Assembly: GCA_944548615.1 (NCBI GenBank)
Contig: OX155954.1
Span: forward strand, 1,345,335-1,409,334
Reading direction: 5' to 3'
Length of the DNA stretch: 64,000 nt
DNA from: Micropterix aruncella
Taxonomy: Eukaryota > Arthropoda > Insecta > Lepidoptera > Micropterigidae
Position numbers and translations under genes: made by a program
Shown here: in pieces, positions 58,590-64,000 of the stretch
How positions within the stretch are numbered: the first letter of the stretch is position 1
How the letters are laid out: each line of letters begins with the position of its first letter
Notes under the pieces: model-generated
Seen by the model: only the letters and a program-made list of their open reading frames with translations
Told to the model about the DNA's origin: nothing
Database searches by the model: none

Positions 58590-59260
58590 TGGTTAACGGG
58601 CCCATGATGAGTTGGCCACGATGACCCATGTGTCCAGGGTCGGTCACACTCACGGGTCAACACCCATCCGACGGCCTCCTCGCATGGGGTGCGAATCCTG
58701 GGTAGGACACTGGGTCAACCAGTCTCCCCTGGGAATCAAACCTCTGGCGCCCCTGGACGGTCTGCACTCCGTGCGGCGCAAGCCAATCGATTGTGCTCTC
58801 CGACTAACAGTCGGGGGAGTCTGGGAACTGTATTGTTTCCTATAGAGCGGGGGTGGTTGCGTACCTTATGGCGACTGCTCTGGAATTGACCATTGGCCAT
58901 CCGATCCCGGGTAAGAGGCGGGCAAAGGACGCCTTGGTCCGCGAAGATTCGGTGCACTCCGTTTCACCGCTTCATAAGGGAGAGGACCGCGCAAGCGACC
59001 TCGAACTCGGAACCAATCGAGAGACCGGAGAAATCTGGTCACAATTGGAAGTGAGGGCGCGAGTATCTCGAGCCCGCCGGGTTTACTCCTGGCTTACTCG
59101 CGGTAAGGCGTTGGACTCTCACGGGTTGTGACGTAGCTGGACGTAGAATGTACTGTCCAAAGTCTCTACGTTCACTGCAGGGCGATAGAACGACTAATCG
59201 TTAAAACGTCCTGTGGTGACGGGCTCGCCCGTTGTAGTTGACACCGCAAGAAGAATCCCT
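58590..59260 (+). repeat. GC-rich retroposon-like repeat, copy 5 (longest)
   Basis: Extends left to about GAGTTGGCCACGATGACCCA. Carries all landmarks through GGTGACGGGCTCGCCCGTTG-TAGTTGACACCGC. Confidence 0.7.
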
Positions 59261-59448
59261 ACCATAATTTTTTCCTACTATATATTATATTAAATAATTA
59301 TGACATAATCGTATCAGCAAGTGATTTCAGTCACCCAAATGTACAAATAACATCAGTCTGTAGGTCCACCGCAAGACATCGCGTTCATTAATAAGTCTGC
59401 ATTTGTATACAATTTATACTAGCGAAATAAAGAGATTTTACATTTCTT

Positions 59449-60475
59449 TCGTTCAACAAAAAAGGAGTGTAATGCGTTCAGGGTTCATCTATATATGTTT
59501 TCTTTATTCCACCATACTTCTAAACGCTTTAACCGATTTAGACGTATGGGTATTGTTAGAACCGTTATGTCATCCAGAGTGTCATAGAGTACCTTAACCC
59601 TTCGAGTAACAGCAAAATTTCATGGCAGACCGCGGCAATTTAATGGAATTTCTTGCAATATCGCCGCGCTCGACAAAAAGTACTACAACTATTGAACTAC
59701 TAAAGCGATCTTACAAAATATAACTATGCAAAGATTGCATTGAAATTTCGCATGTAGAATATTTTGTAAAACAATTATATAAAAATTAATAAATATGAGA
59801 AAGTCGAAAAAGTGAAAAAAACTCGGCATTTCTAACTTGTACTCGTCTTACGGAAAATTATGGAACTCTATTTAGAAATTGTAAATACTATTATAATATT
59901 TATTAGATTCTCTATCAAAGGTTGTATTTCGTTTTGCTTATTTACATACAAAAATACTTAGATATTAGCTCATAAAAGCCAATAAAATTTTTGATGATTT
60001 CTCGAAAAAAAATGACAATGTTTGTCAATGGAATTTTACCAGAAAGATCCACGAAATAACACGCGTAATTATTCTAGCGGACGTCTATGTATCTATGGTA
60101 ATAATGAGATATTTGGTATGGATTTTAAGATGCGTTCGAATTAGAAAATAATATTACTGTACGCTCCGGGTGCAAGCCGCCAATATTGGTCATTACGTAG
60201 TCAACGGTGCAACCAAATTTGGTCGTTACGTAGCCGAAGGGTCTGTTAAAATATCAAGTAAATAGTTGTCTAAATGTGCAAATCTCGAAATGTCAATAAA
60301 TTAACATCAATATATCGTGTTTTTAATGTCAAATGAAAGGTCTGATTGAGTCTGTCAGAGAAAGATCTGATAAGAGTAGACTAAATACATAAACTACAAA
60401 TATTTCATAAAAACCCGTAATAAAAATAATCATAAATATAGTAGTTCACTTTTTGTAACGACAGTCTTTTTTTAT
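59449..60475 (-). repeat. Repeat family X, copy 5, interrupted
   Basis: 59449-59597 and 60242-60475 are the two parts, in the same orientation, and rejoin correctly at TTAAC/TGTTA. Confidence 0.75.
59598..60241. mobile_element. Insertion within repeat X, short CCCTTCG ends
   Basis: Left CCCTTCGAGTAAC pairs imperfectly with right GTTACGTAGCCGAAGGG. No open frame. No certain target duplication, though TTAA lies at the left and near the right. Confidence 0.5.
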
Positions 60476-61070
60476 TCCTTTTAATATATTTAATTGTTAC
60501 TGACCGGGCAAGGTAAACCTTTCTTTGAAAAGTTGTGTTTGACGGTAGGCATTAATTTCTGTTGTTCAGTAATTTCAAATTTTGAAAGAATAATAAGCAT
60601 TTCAAATTTTATAGACATTCAGTTTTATTTGAAGACAAACAAATTGGCAGTAAGTAGATATAAAAAAAATAAAATTAATTACAGATTCAGTATTAGGTAC
60701 AGAAGCCTCATTATAGCACATGTTTATTTATATACGCACTACATACACATACGAACTATTGTTATAATATATAACTATGTAAAATAACATATAACTATGT
60801 AATATAACTTAGATCTAACACTACTTATCTAATAACAATATGTAAATTAATAAGGTCCTTTGGATTTGTATTTAGAGGATTCGAAATTACTGAAAAAATA
60901 TAATGCAAAAATATTCAGTTTCCAAAAGTTTCATTATTATCATTCTTTCATCAAGTCCTGAGGGCGAAAACCTTGTAAACTACGAGACATCAAGAAACAC
61001 AACCTTAAGGATGGCTCAAAAACAAAAGATGGAACGGTTTCAAGGGCAAGTAATTTTATTTTTTTCATGT
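60476..61070. other. No gene recognised
   Basis: AT-rich. The 97-aa + frame at 60494-60787 has no domain. Confidence 0.4.
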
Positions 61071-62035
61071 TGTTAGGACCTGTGCCAACAGTATAAAGCT
61101 TTGAAAGACCTATGAAAGCTGCGCAATGCCGGAAAAACAGCGGAATTTTTACACTTGTTTCGGTTTTTGCTCTATATCTTCTCTAAAGTATGAATCTTGC
61201 AAAAAAATGTTCTTTTTCTTTTTTAAATATATTAAGTTTTCTACAGTGCCTAAATCAAACACCGTATATCCATACATTTTAGGGATAAAATTCTTAAAAT
61301 ATTAAAATCATTTAATTTAGTTTTAATTTCTATTTAATGTAATTCTCAATAATCTACAGTAAAATGCACAACATGTACAATTAAAATGTCATTGGCAAAA
61401 ATCCGGTAACAAAAAAAGAAGTGATAACATGATATGCCAAAAAGTGTTGCCAGTGGTCCCATTTTAATGTCACCTACATAACTAGGCTAGAGCCTGTTCT
61501 AAGGCGGGCATTTAAATTGTTGTAAATATACATGTATGTATATTTACAAACCATTTAAAAGCGAAGTATAAAGTAATTAAAAACTAAGTAAAAAAAGAAT
61601 ATAATATAATTTTAAGAATTGTAATTAACCATAATAGTCGGTGTAGCAGTGCATGTGCACTGGTGATGGCTGTGTGTGAGGCGAGATTATTCAGGCCAGA
61701 TGATGTGACGTCACGAGTTGTACATCCTGCCAGCGGTTAAAGTGGTGAGCCAGTTACTTTATTTCCTCTTTTTAAGATATTTTATTTCTTTTTTAATATC
61801 AGATGATTAGCGGTGTAAATGATACATTTCACGTCATGATTTTAATTGACTGTTGTGCATATTCGACATTTTCATCAAAGGTATGGAAGCAAATTTAATC
61901 TACTTTAAAAAAGAAAAGAATAGCATTTTCTCTAGGACGAAACCCGAAAACAGTGCAAAAATTTCGCTGTTTTTAGCTTGCACAGGTCTCGCAAAGCCGC
62001 AACTTTAGCCTCTTGCTATTGGTTTAGGTCCTAAC
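61071..62035. mobile_element. DNA element with TGTTAGGACCT terminal inverted repeats
   Basis: Left TGTTAGGACCT pairs with right AGGTCCTAACA. Similarity continues discontinuously inward for over 100 bp (AAACAGCG-AATTTTT-CACT-GTTTCGG on both arms). 965 bp, non-coding. A minor dispersed repeat (ACTAGGCTAGAGCCTGTTCT) lies at 61476-61520. Confidence 0.65.
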
Positions 62036-62699
62036 ACCATATTTAAAATAAAATACATGATATTTTGCAAGGTCGAGGTCTTTCGCGTATATAAATTGAC
62101 TGGCCTAAGAACGTTACAACACAAAAAGAAACACCAATATGTAAAGACCAGAGTACAACATTATATAATGGAAAAGGGAAATGGCCGCCCTCTAGTGGCG
62201 GAATATTGAAATACAAATTTGACACTTCTCATCTCTTTTCCATGCCAAAGAATCAAATATTGTGCATGCAATATTAACTTAAAATTAACAAATTTTGAGT
62301 TGTGCCAGTTTTCCAGGTGACATGTACATTAATAATTATTTTAACTAAGACATTCACGCAATAAGTATACAAAATCAAATAAATACACGCTAGGTAATAA
62401 ATAATCAAGACGTGTTATCCAAAAAATATTAGAATAGTCATAAAATTAAGAAATAAGAAAAATAAGAAACTACATTATAATTAACCATAAGAAAATTATG
62501 TTGATAAGATTTGCTCTTCGTGCAAATAACACAAATCAAAATTTAATATGTTTGTACTTTGAAAGCTGATACATAAACGAAACTGTAACCTGTCTCGGCT
62601 TTCCAAAAAAGAAAGTAAGGTTTTTCCAATAAAGAAAAGACATATAAAAATAATAAGGTAATAATCTAAATTAAATAACTTAGATAATTTTTCGCCATT
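62036..62699. other. No gene recognised
   Basis: AT-rich. A single GACTGGCCTAA end like that of the 54720-55625 transposon occurs at about 62098 without a visible partner. Presumably 3' flank of the exon at 62700. Confidence 0.4.
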
Positions 62700-62774
62700 T
62701 TAGACTCCTCTGTAGCTTCTGGAAGCGAGGATTGTGCTCATTAAATAGAGAGCTGCCAAAATTAGGCCAATTAT
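62700..62774 (-). CDS. Terminal exon of a second MARVEL-type membrane protein gene
   Basis: After a strong acceptor (CTACTTTTCAG) the frame reads IIGLILAALYLMSTILASRS then YRGV and TAA. That is 24 residues plus stop in phase 0. The last exon of the gene at 51356-56991 is 25 residues plus stop, also phase 0, and has the same pattern: a hydrophobic helix, then an Arg/Tyr-containing tail with Gly near the end. The rest of the gene must lie to the right of the window; no other exon is visible before 64000. The two genes would be convergent. Confidence 0.6.
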   Translation of the reverse strand: MIGLILAALYLMSTILASRSYRGV

Positions 62775-62884
62775 CTGAAAAGTAGAGAATATTTATATTA
62801 AATAATGATCAAGTATAAGTATGCAGGTATGTACCTATAAAATAAAACGTTCACTTCTGACGTTAACTGAAGATAAGCAATTTT

Positions 62885-63100
62885 AAAGAAATTGCCATTG
62901 ATTATATATGGTATCAGATTGCTCAACTCCATAGTACGATTTGGCAACCATTCTGAAACGGCGAAACGCAGGGGGCGATGATAGCATTGCCTGCCAAACA
63001 ACGAACTGCATAATTATAACGTATTGAAACCTGTATACCAAATTAAAAATTGACATCTTTGTGTAAATAATTTAAAAATAATAAGACCTATGATTTAAAA
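62885..63100 (+). repeat. Repeat family Y, copy 3
   Basis: CAGATTGCTCAACTCCATAG and GGCGATGATAGCATTGCCTG match the other copies; truncated on the right. Confidence 0.55.
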
Positions 63101-63197
63101 AATCGTTTGTTATTATATTATTATTTTATGCCATATAGGCGTGTGTAGAACGCCACCTACAGTGCGTTCATACTGTTATACTACGAAAGTCACCATA

Positions 63198-63560
63198 TCT
63201 ACACTAATATTATAAAGAGGTAAAGTTTGTGACGTTGTAGGAAGTAATCTCTGGATCTACTGAAACGATTTTAAAAATTCTTTTACCAATAGAAAGCCAC
63301 GTTATTTGTGAGTGTCATAGGCTATGTATTAATCCGAAAAATGAAAAGACATTTTCGTAGTAGTCGGATTTCTAAAGTAAGTCGGAAAAACGGTCGAATG
63401 AAAACGTTTCTAACTAACGCTGCCTTAACGATGAGAGATATAATAATATGATTAAGTTCCAGAGAAAAGTTGTAGAGCTTGATAATGCCTACAAAAAAGT
63501 CAGCGACAGCATATGTCTAACTATTATATTTAAGTCACAAAAAGAAGTATTTTATATTAT
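63198..63560 (+). mobile_element. Helitron 5' part
   Basis: Starts A|TCTACACTAATATTATAAAG and matches the complement of 56666-56310 throughout, with GAAAGCCACGTTATTTGTGA and GCATATGTCTAA. Its 3' end is replaced by a LINE fragment at 63566. Confidence 0.7.
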
Positions 63561-63565
63561 GCATC

Positions 63566-64000
63566 TTGGAATATGCATCTCAAGTATGGAACCCTTGTTA
63601 TGACAAATATATAAACAGAATCGAGCGCATTCAAATGAAGTTCATGAAATATCTCTGCTTCCGTCTGAAAATCCCATACAGCTCATCTAACTATTTCAAT
63701 TTATGCAAGAAATTTCATATCCTCCCCTTGATTAAGCGGCGTGAAACCGCGGACTTAACCTTTTTGCTAAAAATTACCTCCAATAATATTAACTGTCCTG
63801 ACTTACTAAATAAAATTAATCTCCATGTTCCTTCCAAACTCAATAGATTTAACCCTGCTCTTCATGTTCCTCATGCTGGTACCAACTATAGGCAAAATGC
63901 ATTTCTGTGGCGAACAAGTGACAATTTCAATGACATGATTAAACGCTTTGACTTTGATCTATTCTGTACGAGTGTTAACTCAGCTAGGCAGCGGCTGAAC
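63566..64000 (+). pseudogene. LINE ORF2 C-terminal fragment running off the window
   Basis: A 145-codon open frame with no start, beginning LEYASQVWNPCYDKYINRIE, the ..LEYAS.VWNP....I..IE.IQ motif that follows the RT thumb in Jockey-type elements. It continues KFMKYLCFRLKIPYSS..., HILPLIKRRETADLTFL and ends in-frame at the edge. The RT core is missing from its left, so it is a fragment, but the frame is intact and may continue beyond 64000. Confidence 0.7.

Overview
The window is AT-rich, intron-bearing, transposon-dense eukaryotic DNA, most like a butterfly or moth (Lepidoptera). Reasons: spliced host exons with GTAAGT/GTATGT donors and polypyrimidine-CAG acceptors; Helitrons with TC...CTAG ends; PIF/Harbinger, CR1, Jockey-like, RTE and I-type elements; long (AT)n arrays. 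There are no operons, ribosome binding sites or CRISPR arrays. Species cannot be fixed from sequence alone.

Host genes cover little of the window. (1) A four-coding-exon gene on the + strand (51356-56991) encodes a 182-aa four-helix MARVEL-type membrane protein, possibly the muscle fusion protein Singles bar. (2) A terminal exon on the - strand (62700-62774) looks like the last exon of a related gene lying beyond the right edge, so the two would be tail-to-tail paralogues. (3) A two-exon - strand gene (13045 to 11383) encodes a 104-aa single-pass membrane protein; both splice sites and the intron phase fit.

Layout. 1-2100: a foldback palindrome and an (AT)n array. 2102-7694: a complete PIF/Harbinger transposon with TAA target duplications, a two-exon DDE transposase (+) and a MADF-type accessory protein (-), both damaged, plus a nested 1.1-kb Harbinger-like foldback element. 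7738-10410: a 5'-truncated LINE with reverse transcriptase and RNase H. 10.4-13.1 kb: a LINE 3' end and the small membrane gene. 13.5-28 kb: repeat families X and Y, palindromic MITEs and relics of Jockey-like, CR1 and RTE LINEs and of a restriction-like-endonuclease domain. 28.7-33.7 kb: MITE plus a nested cluster of a ~600-bp family with a helentron/HINE-like plan. 35-42 kb: MITE, LINE relics, a 527-aa reverse transcriptase ORF, GC-rich repeats, a tRNA-derived SINE. 42.8-50 kb: more HINE copies, a Ty3/gypsy relic, a mariner relic and Helitrons. 50-57 kb: the MARVEL gene with elements in its introns. 57-64 kb: nested MITE/Helitron, repeats, the second MARVEL-type exon, a Helitron 5' end and a LINE fragment running off the edge.

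The most notable unexplained structure is the ~600-bp family present in eight copies (once nested in itself). It has asymmetric subterminal inverted repeats, a hairpin near one terminus and a conserved ~95-nt central palindrome, which fits a non-autonomous helentron (HINE/DINE-1-like).
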